64,000 bases of DNA from Papaver somniferum (GCF_003573695.1 NC_039361.1:133642777-133706776); one strand, 5' to 3'; shown: positions 33,348 through 46,609, counted from the stretch's first letter. Made by a program: numbers and translations. The notes: a model not told the origin generated them from the sequence alone.

Positions 33348-34818
33348 GAACGATTTTTTGGGACCATGGTTTTTTTGGAGGACCATGGTTTTATTTTGAG
33401 TAAAGACATTAGAAGTAAATCTAGGTCATTCCTTATCTAGATGTTTATATTAATACCTAAATTATCCTCATGATTAATTTTGGGTAATGATTAGTTAGTA
33501 TTAATAATAGTTAGTATAATGATTAGTGAGATGATTAAGTTAAAGATAATTAGTGAGATTGAAAAATCAGATGGGTTTTCTTTTTAGAAGAAGTAGAATT
33601 ATTGAGAGAGTAAAGTTAGAGAAGATGAAGAAGGAAAACATGAAAAACGATGGATTTTACCAACCACAACCGGAGGAAGGGTATTTGGGTACCCAGGTAC
33701 GATTCAAACTTAGATAATGTTGGTTAAATTGCTCCAAATTTTCAAAAAACTGTAAATTTTTAGAGTAGATTTGGGCTTGTTCGGTTACCTTATGTGAAGA
33801 ACAGGTTACCGAACTTATCTGAAAGTGTAGTTCGGTTACTTCTTCCAAACACGCAGGTTACCGAACTCGCTCTTTAATGGAGGTTTTAGTCGTTCGGTAA
33901 ACAGACATGTTACCGAACTTTGTTTATGGGATTTACAGAGTAATGTTAGGTTGGTTCGCAAACTTTAACCCAACAACATATCTAACCGAACTCCACATGT
34001 ATGGAATTAGTGAAGAGTTCGGTTTGTCAAGATTTTTTGCGAACAAACCTAACAAAGTAGGTAAAGTTCGGTTAAATCATAACTCAACATAGTGGGAAAA
34101 ATAACACAGTTCGGTTACATTTTTTTTTTGTATTATGGGTAGAGTTCGGTTACTAACTAGTTTTAGAATGTTTTGCGAACCAACCGAACACAATATATTG
34201 GTTTTAAATGAGGAGTTCGGTTAAAACTATTTTTTGCGAAACAATCGAACACAATATATTGGTTTTCAATGAGGAGTTCGGTTAAAACTATTTTTTGCGA
34301 ACCAACCGAACTCGGAGTTCGGTTACGAAAAAATAAATTCGTGATAACCGAAGTGTTCTTCGTGTTCTTGGTTTCAGATTGTTCGGTTACAAAACTAGTT
34401 TTTTTTTTAAAACTATTCCTAACAGAACATGCCACTTTAACTTCCATTTAAACCATATTTTGATGATTTCTACTCAATTTACCCTATCAAAAACGAATTA
34501 AAAACGATTGATGGGTTTTTCAATCGAACGAGGAACGTCAAGGAAAGAGAGAAGAAGAAGAGAATATTTTTTTTTTCAAAACTAAAAAATTTCGATTTCC
34601 CTCCAATTTTTGTTTTTAATTTTGATTTTGGTTAATAGATTCATTTAGATTAGATGTATATGATTAGATTTATATAGTTATTAGGTTAGTTTTAATTTAA
34701 ATTAAAATAAAGGGTAAATGTGTATTTACCTAACTTTAGGACACTCCTTATAAATACAGGGAGGTCGGCCTAATAAGACCATGGTCCCCAAAAAACCATG
34801 GTCCCTAAAAAATCGTTC
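33348..34818. mobile_element. Non-autonomous DNA transposon, 1.47 kb, GAACGATTTTTT ends
   Basis: The left end GAACGATTTTTTGGGACCAT mirrors the right end (reverse: GAACGATTTTTTAGGGACCA), and the similarity runs about 48 bp, including two CCATGG palindromes on each side. It is flanked by ACAAAAAA at 33340-33347 and 34819-34826, an 8-bp target duplication. The interior encodes nothing and is filled with the word GTTCGGTTA and its reverse TAACCGAAC. Confidence 0.8.
34160..34330. repeat. Tandem units of about 61 bp
   Basis: Two full units and a partial third of the pattern TTTTTTGCGAACCAACCGAA, ACACAATATATTGGTTTT, AATGAGGAGTTCGGTTAAAA (boundaries near 34170, 34231 and 34292). Each unit carries the GTTCGGTT word in both orientations. 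Confidence 0.75.
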
Positions 34819-34826
34819 ACAAAAAA

Positions 34827-35957
34827 ACACCATCGGCCCACAACATGAGTTAGATGAATTTTCTATTATTGGAGATTATCTATCCCATTTTAAGAACGTA
34901 CCTCGTATTCTAAATTCCAGCACTTCTGAATTTGTGTACATTGTTCATTTAAGCAGCATATGCGTTTCCTGTGGTAACCAAGATTCTAACCGTTTTATGT
35001 TAACAACTTCTCGATGCAACATTAGCAAGGTACCTTTCTGTGGGTATTGCAGAGTTTGCTGCTTCACTTACAATCACAATATCTACGGCGGTTTTTCTTC
35101 AATGGACAGAACATACGGATACAAATATTCCTCACATAGGACCAGCTAAAATAATAGTGGTATTACGAAAGAAGCTATACATGATAAAACTGACCAAAGG
35201 GTTCACATCAAAAGAACGTACAACACACATTTGCAGAGTGTTGTTCACAATAAGGGTCATATCGACAGTAGATTCAATAGAAATTACAAAAATAAAACAA
35301 TCAAACAAGAAATTTCCAACGTACCACCGATACTGAAGAGAACTGCTCCACGTTCGCAGGTAGACGACCTTTTCTATTAGAATTAGAATTAAAGTCCATA
35401 TATACACAGTTATGCATAAAGATATTGTTGTTCAAACTATAAAGAACTGTAACTGTGTGATTTCGCATCATCATTTCAGTTCTGAAATTACCATTAATTC
35501 CAATTGTTTAGCAGCCAGCTTGCAGGGGACAAATCTAATATACCCATGCACTTACTGGAACAATAAGATAAATTGATTCAGGTGGGATTCTTACCATCAA
35601 TTTCCAGCATATTACCAACAGAATTTGATAAACCTTAGTCTTAAGCATCAAACATGTTGGTGCTAAATCGACAACAGTAGAGAAATTGATAGATTATGCT
35701 ATCTCATCAAAGAGCTCCACTCAATTTAATCGACAGCAACATCCTAAATCCATCACCAGTAACATAATTCTTCTCAGAATCTTCTCTCTCTGTAGTCGAC
35801 ATCAGCATAAAATCACAGCATATCAACTCAAATCGGTGAAGGAATAGTACCCTCCTCTTCTAATTCTTCATCCATGTCTATAACTCAATTCAATCCCATA
35901 TCAGTTTCATCATCCTCAGATCCTCTTTTTGACATCAAGAACACCTCCAATTTCTGT
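34827..35957. other. Unassigned stretch left of the copia array
   Basis: No recognisable domain. A short open stretch at 35040-35160 (VGIAEFAASLTITISTAVFL in one frame) could be a hydrophobic exon of an unknown gene, but it has no partner exons. The rest is AT-rich. Confidence 0.35.
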
Positions 35958-36890
35958 TGCAACTGTAACAATAAAATATTCAAAGAAGATGTTAGAAATA
36001 AATTTCTGAAACGCTTAAATAAACATTCAATGGAATCAACAAACAGAGGACAGATTCACGTGTTCAACACGCTGTCCTTAACACGATAGTTGACCGGTAC
36101 GCCTCAAGAATGAGTGATGCCTATACCCTGTGGTCAAGTCGTATCCAGGATAAAACTTCCCGTTGCATATATTGTTAGCACTACAATACTTGCCCACTCA
36201 TACGAACTCAACAGCAGTGGCACAAAAAATAAAAACCACACAGAGGGACAAAGACGAAAAGAAGAGGATAGTAGCTCTTCTGGACACAAATTGGAATGAA
36301 GAAACCAAAAGGTTTATATAGTGGAGAAGAGAGATAATCGAGAATAATGTGCATTAAGAGTGAATTAAAGAGAATATAATTTTGTAATAAAACCAAAATA
36401 AATTTTCATTAATTCAAGATTTTCCAAAACGGTAAAAAACAGTTACGCAATTAACTGCACATTATGTCGACATAAAAATAAAAACGGAAATAAATAAATC
36501 CTCTCCAAGTCATACGTCCCCACATTAAATACAAAATTTATTTGATATTAGAATATTTAAAGAAATATTTCAAAATAATTTTGTCCGAAAAGATACGTCT
36601 TGGTTGACATATGTCCACGGCGTAAGAACGAGCCCGAGCCTTAAGCCCAAGCCTTAGTGAAAACAAGTATTGTTTGCCCCACCCGTTCCACCCACATTGT
36701 TTGTCTGACTATCCATAAAGGAATAGTTAAATAGTGGAGCTCCTCTTTAGTTATACCCTATGTAGAACTAAAGGTCATATTTCATTCACTCATAAGAAAA
36801 TGAGAAAGTGCCCTTAGAGGCTCAAAGGTCCTAAGTTCCATTCCCACCAAGACTACAAAACCGAAACAATAAAACTCATTTTCTCCAACA
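35958..36890 (-). repeat. LTR 1 of the copia array (3' LTR)
   Basis: In minus orientation it starts TGTTGGAGAAAATGAG at 36890 and ends GTTACAGTTGCA at 35958. The polypurine-like TGTAGGGGAT lies directly before it (36900-36891). It shares long identical blocks with the LTR at 41190-42116. Confidence 0.85.
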
Positions 36891-37463
36891 ATCCCCTACA
36901 TGAATGAAATACCGATAGAAATCAGAAAACGAAAAGCGAGAAATACCACTTAGGAAAGAGGTGTCCATGAGGTCTTGAACCTTTGCTTGGTGAGAAATTG
37001 CCGGAACTACTTGATGGACAGTGAACTCGATGTTTTGAACTGCCATCTTTTGGTGTAATCCGCGATAATAACCACACGTGATATCTCTCTAGGTGCTGTC
37101 GAGTTCGTGCCGTTGTGTCCTTTTTCGCCCTGGACAAATCCCGTTTCTCAGAATGCTCTAGAGAATCAGCTCTATTCTCATAGGAAGCAACCCACTTCCA
37201 CATTCAGATAAGTGAGTTTCATCAAGAGTGTTTACTGTTACACACCACTTCAATCTTAAATTGAAACTATAGAACTCATTAACACTTAGTTAAAAGTCAT
37301 CCTTCACATGCAGTCACACTATCACGTCTACACCATAGGGAAGGGGCAGAGAATGAAATTCTCTGATAGTGTTTACCTTGACCCACCAAAAATTAGTTGT
37401 CTCATTCAAAACCTTGATCTTGGGATCTCCAGTCAGCAAGGTTGAGTATCCTTCATGGAAAGT

Positions 37464-39775
37464 TTATTTAATGAGCTTAAGCCCAATCCCCTTTGATGCA
37501 TTATTAACTATCTCTTTGGACAAACCTTTCGTCAAAGGGTCTGCGATATTATCCTTGGACATAATCCAATCAATGGAAATAACGCCAATTGAAATTAGTT
37601 ATTGTTAGCTTTAGATATTACTGCTTGGCTAACACAAAGTATAGATATATCTGGCACAGGCCTATGCCAGAGAGGAATGTCTTCTAAAAAGCATCTTAGT
37701 CACTCGGACCCCTCTCATTCTTTATCTAACGTAATACTCTCAAATTCCATAGTGAATTTGAGTAAAACATGTCTGTTTGGAAATCTTCCAAAAATAGACC
37801 CTCAAACTAGAGAGAAAATATATCCACTCGTAGATTAGACTCCTCTGAGTTAACTATCCAGTTAGCATCACAAAATCCCTCAAGGACAACAAGATACCTT
37901 TCATAAACCAAACAAAAGGTAATAGAGTAATTTATGTACCATATTACTCTACTAAGTGTATCCCAATGCGCTTGCTCTGGATTACAGGTTATATCTACCT
38001 AACTTACTCACAATATAGGCAATGTCTGGACTCTTATAGTTCATTAAATTCATCAAACATCCTATAACTCTTGAGTATTCAAGTTAAGATACTCCTTACC
38101 CTTATTTATCGTGAGTCTATAAGAAGAATCGTACGGAGTACAAGCATGATTACAATCATACTGATTGAATCTCTTAACCATAAATTCAACATAATGAGAA
38201 CAACTAACACTAAATAATTGATTATCTTGTAATCCTCATCCCTAAGATTACATCAACAGGGCCTAAGTCTTTCAAGTCAACGTTCTCATTCAGCGCATGT
38301 TTTTAGTGGAATTAATCACATCCATATTTTTATCAAGTATAAGCACATCAGCAACATACATACAATCACACAGGAATCCTCAACAAGTTACTTGTAAATA
38401 TACTTATTGCATTCATTAACTTAAATCCACTACTCATTATCATGTGATCAAATTTTCATATCACTTTTTTAGAAAAAAAACCATACAAAAATTTGTTCAA
38501 CTTACAAACTTTGTCTTCATAACCTTTCACTACAAAGTCCTCAGGTTGGTCAATGTAAATTTCTTTATCTAATTCACGTTTCTAAAAAAGTTTTCTTAAC
38601 ATCCATCTGATGTATCTCTAAGTTTTTTATGACAACAATAGCAATTAGCATCTCAACGGAAGTAATTTTCGTCACATGTGAATAAGAATCAAGGAAATTT
38701 ACACCTTCTTTCAGTTTATAGCCTTTAGCTACCAACCTAGCCTTATATTTTTTCATAGTTCCATCTACCTTACGTTTCCTCTTAAAGACTCATTTACATC
38801 CTATGGTCTTACTCCCTGGAGGTAAACTAGCAAGCTCCCAAGTCTGGTTCAGATGGACTGAGTCCATTTCACTAAATGAGGCTTCTTACCAGAATGGGGT
38901 TTCAGTAAATGTTATGGCTTCTTTACGAGTTTGAGGATCAGTCTCGGCTAGTTTTACGAAGTCAGGTCCAAAGGAAGTTTTGGTTTTAGCCCCTTTACTT
39001 CTCCTAAGATGAATTTCTATTTCATCTTCCTCTAAAGGTAAAGTCTGACTGGTTGAAGGGACATCTAGGGGATCAACACCTCTCTTACGAGAGTCAAATT
39101 TTAATGGAAAAATATTTTCAAAAAACACAGCATCCCTAGATTCCATAATAGTAATCACACCAGTTTCAGAAATTTCAGAACTCACAAACTTAAATCTATA
39201 TGCAGTAGTATGCTCTGGATACCCTATGAAGAGTCAACAGATTTTGGTCCTATCTTGGTTGTTTTAGGTTTAGGGATGACAACCTTAGCCGAACACCCCC
39301 ACACTTTGAAGTATGAAAAATAAGGTTGTCTACCTTTCCACAGTTCATATGGAGTTTTATCTGATCCTTTAAAGGATACTCTATTCAGGATATAGCAGGA
39401 TGAGAGGACAACTTTCCCCCACAAGTTCGAAGGTAATCCTGAACTAATTAACATGGCATTCATCATCTCCTTAAGGGTACGGTTCTTACGTTCATCTACT
39501 CCATTAGACTGAGGTGAATAAGGAGGGGTAACCTCATGTATTATGTCATGTTCTACATAGAAATATTCTACAGGAATTCTGTATTCACCACCACGGTCAG
39601 ACCTAATGGTTTTCAAGGTAGTATTCAGTTGGTTTTCAACTTCTAGTTTATACATCTTAAAGGCTTCTAAGGCATCATCCTTACCTCTAAGCAAATATAA
39701 ATGACAATACCTCGTACAATCGTCTATAAAAGTAACAAACCATTTCTTACCACCTCTAGTTTGAACGGATTTCAA
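37464..39775 (-). pseudogene. Copia pol, copy 1 (integrase, RT remnants, RNase H tail)
   Basis: The integrase core is at 39775-39224: VTFIDDCTRY (first Asp), TIRSDRGGEY (second Asp) and QSNGVDERKNRTLKEMM (Glu), so the catalytic triad is all present, but the usual GVAER is GVDER. After a frame break, the linker to the reverse transcriptase runs to 38886 and the RT N-terminus is at 38756-38574 (KKYKARLVAKGYKLKEGVNF, then HQMDVKKTFL). Most of the RT palm is eroded. The RNase H tail is recognisable at 37560-37464 (DNIADPLTKGLSKEIVNNAS) and ends in TAA. Confidence 0.85.
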
Positions 39776-40414
39776 GTCAACTAGGTCCGAGTGAATTAAT
39801 TCTCAGGGTTTAGAATTTCTATGAACATTTTTGCTAAAAAGGTTTTTCTAGCATATTTTGATTCTACGCAAATTTCAAATTTGTGTTCTTTTTCCAAACT
39901 AAATTTGGGTATGCAGCCTACATTAGCTAGTTTATGCATTAACTTATAATTTAATCAAAGTCTACCATGCAAAACATTCAAACACACACAAAATATTAAA
40001 AATGTTCACTTCATCAATTTTCCTTTAAGCTTCTATAAACCCTAAGTCATATAACCGGCGCTTGAAAAATCATTTCCCTTAGTTACGACAAGTTTTTTTA
40101 CTGATTTATTTAATATATTAAATCTTTTACCATCTTTAGTATAACAAGATACAAGATTCTAGCTTGCATATGCCCGGAACATGAAAATTCATTCAATGTG
40201 AGAATGTTATAGATATGAGCTTCTGCTCGACCTTTCCCTTTTACGCAACCTCTGTCGCAAATGAGTTACTCATATAGAGTTTCTCAATATCCCTTATTCT
40301 CAGATAAGAGGTGAACATGTATTTGTTTTAACAAACATGCTTAGTGGCTCCAGAGTCCATTCCAGTCTCTCACATAGGTTTTCATGCCACTAAACTCTTT
40401 CTAGTTTGTTTCAA

Positions 40415-41153
40415 CTAAATTAGCATTAACTTTCTGCTTATTAAGGTTTTATGTCGTCTACACATTAATGTCATTTGACCAGGAATTTTACAAACATAAC
40501 AAACACCCTTTATTAAAGTAATGCTAGATTTAGGTGTGTGAAACATACCTTTGTTACGAGAGCTATGCAAAGTGTTGCATTTGATGTTCTCACATTTGCC
40601 ATCTTTGGAAGATTTATTTTCAGCCACATGCGCCTATTAGCCATGTCCCTTGTAGATAGAACCTTTATTCACAAACCACAATTCTGAATCAGAAAATAAA
40701 ATATGAATTTTGAAGATAGCATCTATATTTACAAAATTTGTTTAAACCACCATTTCAAAAAAAAACTTATGGTTCTGTTCGTCAGAATTTTTCAGGAACA
40801 TTTCTCTGTTTTGTAAAATATCGAAAAAATAATTTTACAACTCCAAAAATTCTGAAATTTTACGTGGGTAACTATCAAGATGTCTACTACATTATTCCAA
40901 AAGGGTTTATCAGAATTATTTCTAGGTTAAGAGATAAAATTGAAACTCTACAGCTGACCAAAACTTCATTTTTTGCTTTTGCACTCCACAAATAACATCC
41001 ATGATTGTTGGGTGCAATAATTAAATACAAGGAACAATCACATAAACAAAAATTATTGATATTTATCTCCTTTATAATGGAAGTGATCGGTTTGACAAAA
41101 CGGATGAGCTCCCCAAAATTTTTTTCTGACCCATCAACATAGTTCTTACCCAT
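40415..41153 (-). pseudogene. Copia gag, copy 1
   Basis: An ATG at 41153 opens MGKNYVDGSEKNFGELIRFV, a plausible gag start just inside the 5' LTR. Much is scrambled until 40627-40415, where a CCHC zinc knuckle reads CYVCKIPGQMTLMC: the histidine position holds glutamine, so zinc binding is probably lost. The matching region is absent from copy 2. Confidence 0.55.
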
Positions 41154-41189
41154 TGTTATAGATAGAAAAGACTATCGTGTTAAGATTTT

Positions 41190-42116
41190 TGCAACTGTAA
41201 CAATAAAATACTCAAAGAAGATGTTAGAAATAAATTTCTGAAATGCTTAAACAAACACTCAATGGAATCAGCAAACAGAGGACAGAGTCACATGTTCAAC
41301 ACGCTGTCCTTAACACGATAATTGACCGGTACGCCTCAAGAATGAGTGATGCCTATACCATGTGGTCAAGTCGTATCCAGGATAAAACTTACTGTTTCAA
41401 ATATTTTTAGAACTACAATACTTTCCCACTCATACGAACTCAACAACAATGGCACAAAGAATAAAAACCACACAGAGGGAGAAAGACGAAAAAAAGAGGA
41501 TAGTAGCTCTTCTAGACACAAATTGGAATGAAGAAACCAAAAGGTTTATATAGTGGAGAAGAGAGATAATCGAGAATAATGTGCATTAAGAGTGAATTAA
41601 AGATAATATAATTTTGTAATAAAACCATTATTTTCGTTAATTCAAGATTTTCCAAAACGGTAAAAAACAGTTACGTAATTAACTGCACATTATGTCGACA
41701 TAAAAATAAAAACGGAAATAAATAAATCCTCTCCAAGTCATACGCCCCCACATTAAATACAAAATTTATTTGATATTAGAATATGTAAATAAATATTTCT
41801 AAAGAATTTTGTCAAAAAAGATACGTCTTCGGTGACCTATGTCCACGGCGTAAGAACGAGCCCGAGCCTTAAGCCCAAGCCTTAGTCAAAACAAGTATTG
41901 TTTGCCCACCGTTCCACCCACATTGTTTTTCTGACTATCCATAAAGGAATAGTTAAATAGTGGATCTCCTCTTTAGTTATACCCTATGTATAACTAAAGG
42001 TCATATTTCATTCACTCATAAGAAAATGAGCAACTGCCCTTAGAGACTCAAAGGTCCTAAAATCCATTCCCACCAAGACTACAAAACCGAAACAATAAAA
42101 CTCATTTTATCCAACA
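41190..42116 (-). repeat. LTR 2 of the copia array, shared by both copies
   Basis: Starts TGTTGGATAAAATGAG at 42116 and ends GTTACAGTTGCA at 41190. It is at once the 5' LTR of copy 1 and the 3' LTR of copy 2, because the polypurine tract of copy 2 (GGGGGAT, 42123-42117) abuts it. Confidence 0.85.
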
Positions 42117-42689
42117 ATCCCCCACATGAATGAAATACCGATAAAAATCAGAAAACGGAAAGCGAGAAATACCACTTAGGCAAGAGGTGTCCATGAGGTC
42201 TTGAACCTTTGCTTAGTGTGAAATTGTCGGAACTACTTGATGAACAGTGAAAGCGATGTCTTGAACTTCCATCGTTTGGTGTAATCCGCGATTATAACCA
42301 CACGTGATATCTCTCTAGATGATGTCGAGTTCGTGTCGTTGTGTCCTTTTTCGCCCTGGACAAATCCCGTTTCTCAGAATGCTCTAGAGAATCATCTCTA
42401 TTCTCATAGGAAGCGACCCACTTTCACATTCAGATAGGTGAGTTCCATCAAGAGTTTTTACTGCTACACCCCACTTCAATCTTAAATTAAAACTATAGAA
42501 CTCATTAACACTTAGTTAAAAGTCATCCTTCACATGCAGTCACACTATCACGTCTACACCATACGGAAGGGGCAGATAATGAAATTCTCTGATAGTGTTT
42601 ACCTTGACCCACCAAAAATTAGTTGTCTCATTCAAAACCTTGATCTTGGGATCTCCAGTCAGCAAGGTTGAGTATCCTTCATGGAAAGT

Positions 42690-44886
42690 TTATTTAATGA
42701 GCTTAAGCCCAATCCCCTTTGATACATTATTAGCTATCTCTTTGGACAAACCTTTCGTCAAAGGGTCTGCGATATTCTCCTTGGACATAATCCAATCAAT
42801 GGAAATAACGCCAATTGAAATTAGTTATTCTTAGCTTTAGCTATTACTGCTTGGCTAACACAAAGTATAGATATAGCTGGCACAAGCCTATGCCAGAGAA
42901 TAATGTCTTCTAAAAAGCATCTTAGTCACTCAGACCCCTCTCATGCTTTATCTAACGTAATACTCTCAAATTCCATAGCGAATTTGAGCAAAACATGTCT
43001 GTTTGGAAATCTTCCAAAAATAGACCCTTAAACTAGAGCGAAAATATATCCACTCGTAGATTAGACTCCTCTGAGTTAACTATCCAGTTAGCATCACAAA
43101 ATCCCTCAAGGACAGCAAGATACCTTTCATAAACCAAACAAAAGGTAATAGGGTAATTTAGGTACCATATTACTCTACTAAGTGTATCCCAATGCGCTTG
43201 CTCTGGATTACAGGTTATATCTACCTAACTTACTCAAAATATAGGCAATGTCTGGACTCTTATAGTTCATTAAATTCATCATATATCCTATAACTCTTGA
43301 GTATTCAAGTTAATATACTCCTTACCCTTATTTATCGTGAGTCTATAAGAAGAATCGTACGAAGTACAAGCATGATTACAATCATACTGATTGAATCTCT
43401 TATCCACAAATTCAATATAATGAGAACGACTAACACAATAAATAATAGATTATCTTGTAATCCTCGTCCCTAAGATTACATCAACATGGCCTAAGTCTTT
43501 CAAGTCAACGTTCTCATTCAACGCATGTCTTTAGTGGAATTAATCACATCTATATTTGTATCAAGTATAAGCATATCAGCAACATACATACAATCACAAA
43601 GGCATCCTCAACAAGTTATTTGTAAATACACTTATTGCATTCATTAACTTAAATCCACTACTCATTATCATATGATCAAATTTTCATATCACTGTTTTAA
43701 AAAAAAACCATACAAATTTTTTTTCAACTTACAAACTTTGTCTTCATAACCTTTCACTACAAATTTCTCAGGTTGGTCTATGTAAATTTCTTTATCTAAT
43801 TCACGTTCTTAAAAAAGTTTTCTTAACATCCATCTGATGTATCTCTAAGTTTTTTATGACAACAATAGCAATTAGCATCTCAACGGAAGTAATTCTCGTC
43901 ACATGTGAATAAAAATCAAGGAAATTTACACCTTCTTTCAGTTTATAGCCTTTAGCTACCAACCTAGCCTTATATTTTTTCATAGTTCCATCTACCTTAC
44001 GTTTCCTCTTAAAGACTCATTTACATCCTATGGTCTTACTCCCTGGAGGTAAACTAGCAATTTCCCAAGTCTGGTTCAGATGGACTGAGTCCATTTCACT
44101 AAATGAGGCTTCTTACCAGAATGGGGTTTCAGTAAATGTTATGGCTTCTTTAAGAGTTTGAGGATCAGTCTCGACTAGTGTTACGAAGTCAGATCCAAAG
44201 GAAGTTTTGGTTTTAGCCCCTTTACTTCTCCTAGGATCAATTTCTATTTCATCTTCCTCTAAAGGTAAAATCTGACTGGTTGAAGGGACATCTAGGGGAT
44301 CAACACCTCTCTTACGAGAGTCAAATTTTAATGGAAAAATATTTTCAAAAAACATAGCATCCCTAGATTCCATAATAGTATTCACACCAATTTCAGAAAT
44401 TTGAGAACTCACAACCTTAAATCTATATGCAGTAGTATGCTCGGGATACCCTATGAAGACACAGTCAACAGATTTGGGTCCTATCTCGGTTGTTTTAGGT
44501 TTAGGGATGAAAACCTTAGCCAAACACCCACACACTTTGAAGTATGTAACATAAGGTTGTCTACCTTTCCACAGTTCATATGGAGTTTTATCTGATCCTT
44601 TAAAGGATACTCTATTCAGAATATAGCAGGATGAGAGGACAACTTCCCCCCACAAGTTCGAAGGTAATCCTGAACTAATTAACATGACATTCATCATCTC
44701 CTTAAGGGTACGGTTATTACGTTCAGCTACTCCATTAGACTGAGGTGAATAATGAGGGGTAACCTCGTGTATTATGCCATGTTCTACATAGAAATCTTCT
44801 ATAGGAATTCTGTATTCACCACCACGGTCAGACCTAATGGTTTTCATGGTAGTATTCAGTTGGTTTTCAACTTCTAGTTTATACAT
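42690..44886 (-). pseudogene. Copia pol, copy 2
   Basis: Same order as copy 1. The integrase from the second Asp onward is one open frame of 257 codons (44886-44113): RSDRGGEYRIPIEDFYVEHG, QSNGVAERNNRTLKEMM, then WKGRQPYVTYFKVCGCLAKV and the linker. Here the canonical GVAER is kept, and the frame is longer than in copy 1. The RT N-terminus is at 43983-43801 and the RNase H tail ends near 42690. The integrase N-terminus is decayed (45217-44890, LANVGCIPKFSLEKEHKCEI). Confidence 0.85.
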
Positions 44887-45330
44887 CTTAAAGGCTTCTA
44901 ACGCATCATCCTTACCCTAAGCAAATATAAATGACAATACCTCGTACAATCGTCTATAAATGTAACAAACCATTTCTTACCACCTCTAGTTTGAACGGTT
45001 TTCAAGTCAATTAGGTCCGAGTGAATTAATTCTAAGGGTTTAGAATTTCTATGAACATTTTTGCTAAAAAGGTTTTTCTAGCATATTTTGATTCTACGCA
45101 AATTTCACATTTGTGTTCTTTTTCCAAACTAAATTTGGGTATGCAGCCTACATTAGCTAGTTTATGCATTGACTTATAATTTAATCTAAGTCTACCATGC
45201 AAAACATTCAAATACACACAAAATATTAAAAATGTTCACTTCATCAATTTTCCTTTAAGCTTATATAAACCCTAAGTCATATAACCGACGCCTGAAAAAT
45301 CCGTTCCCTTAGTTACGACAAGTTTTTTAA

Positions 45331-46609
45331 ATTTCAGTTGAGCTTAATTAAATTTCCTCATAGATCTTACTCTTACTCATTCAATCTTCAAACTCTCAGT
45401 TTTTGATTCTCAAAGCAATTGCAGAAGAAGAACAGGGGAAAGAGAGAAAAGAAAAAGAAGAAGGAAGAAGAAAAAGAAAGAAAAGGAGAAAAAGATAACC
45501 GAAGGCGGAAATCTTTTTAGATTTAGTTGTTTTAACGGAGGTACTATCAGAGTCTTATGGGTGTGAACAACACTTAACAGATGTTAATAAAGTACAGTTA
45601 AGTTTTTGGTGTAAACCAAGTGTAAGTTATTAATTAGGTGTAAATACTCACGTAAGTTTTGTATACCTACGTTTTCCCTAACGGCGTTATTAACGGTCAG
45701 TTAAATATAGGGTGTAAACAGAGTGTAATCCAATTTTTAATGTCTCAACCAATAGAGTACCGCCACTTGTCCTCTCCAGAATTGTTGTAGTTGAAAGCTT
45801 TTATCTAATTTAATTCGAGAGGGGTGTCACACTCACCGTGCGACGTGGGGCTCATATGACTTGGTGTTTTAAAGGAGTGGAGATTTTGATCTCAGAATCT
45901 ATTTTTCTCCTGTTTTAAAGGCTAATAAATTTGCGGCATTAGCTTGTTGAGCAGTTGTGGTTAACCAGTTGTGTGATCCGGAAAGCACTTGCATTCAGTA
46001 TCATTTCAGCCGTATCCTTACCAAGCAGTTGTGCTTTTCACCATTTGTACTCCCGAGTCCTGATACTCCTCTACCCAGGATTTGTATGGAATGGTTTGCT
46101 AAACCACACCCCTCCCAGTGTTTCAATGAGCTGAACACTGATGCAATGGATTCAACTAAATCGACTAAAGACCTGAAAATGTTGAAGAGACCATGAAAAG
46201 TTATTCAACTAGGCAGTTGCTTTGGAACAAAGTTCAAAATCTCTGAATGGGCCAGTTTGGTACTGGTTTCTAAGTTTCTAACCATACTAAAGTAAGCTCT
46301 GATAATAAAACTAGAAGAAAGGAAAAAGAAAATAAAGAAAGCTAGCAGATCGTTCAACACAACAATTTGATTTTGGGTATTTGAGTCGAAAACCAAGGAC
46401 AACAGAACACTGTTTTACAGAAACTCCAGTCTCGAGTTCTAGTACAGCATTGTACAATAGATGTTCTTCAGAATATTATTAGCAACAAATGAAACTTTAA
46501 ACAGTGAAGAAACTTCGGCTTTCACCCAACACAGAACACGACTTTGATTCCGCAGTGTACAACTAGTAAAAACAATCGACATTCTCATTCCATTACATAT
46601 AGCTCCATG
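45331..46609. other. Unassigned stretch right of the copia array
   Basis: 45420-45490 is a purine-rich AAGAAGAA run. 45540-45720 carries repeated GGTGTAAA words. The block at 46060-46160 repeats the one near 31800 and gives PLPRICMEWFAKPHPSQCFN in one frame, unrecognised. No complete gene is visible. Confidence 0.4.

Larger units (their letters stand above)
35958..45330 (-). mobile_element. Tandem array of two Ty1/copia copies sharing one LTR
   Basis: Order along the plus strand: LTR (35958-36890), internal region 1 (36891-41189), LTR (41190-42116), internal region 2 (42117-45330, truncated). All are in minus orientation. The two halves match with a constant offset of about 5226 bp over more than 4 kb. 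Internal region 2 ends abruptly at 45330, where the match to 40104 stops, so its gag and 5' LTR are missing. The left flank is TCTGT; no matching right flank exists because of the truncation. Confidence 0.85.
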
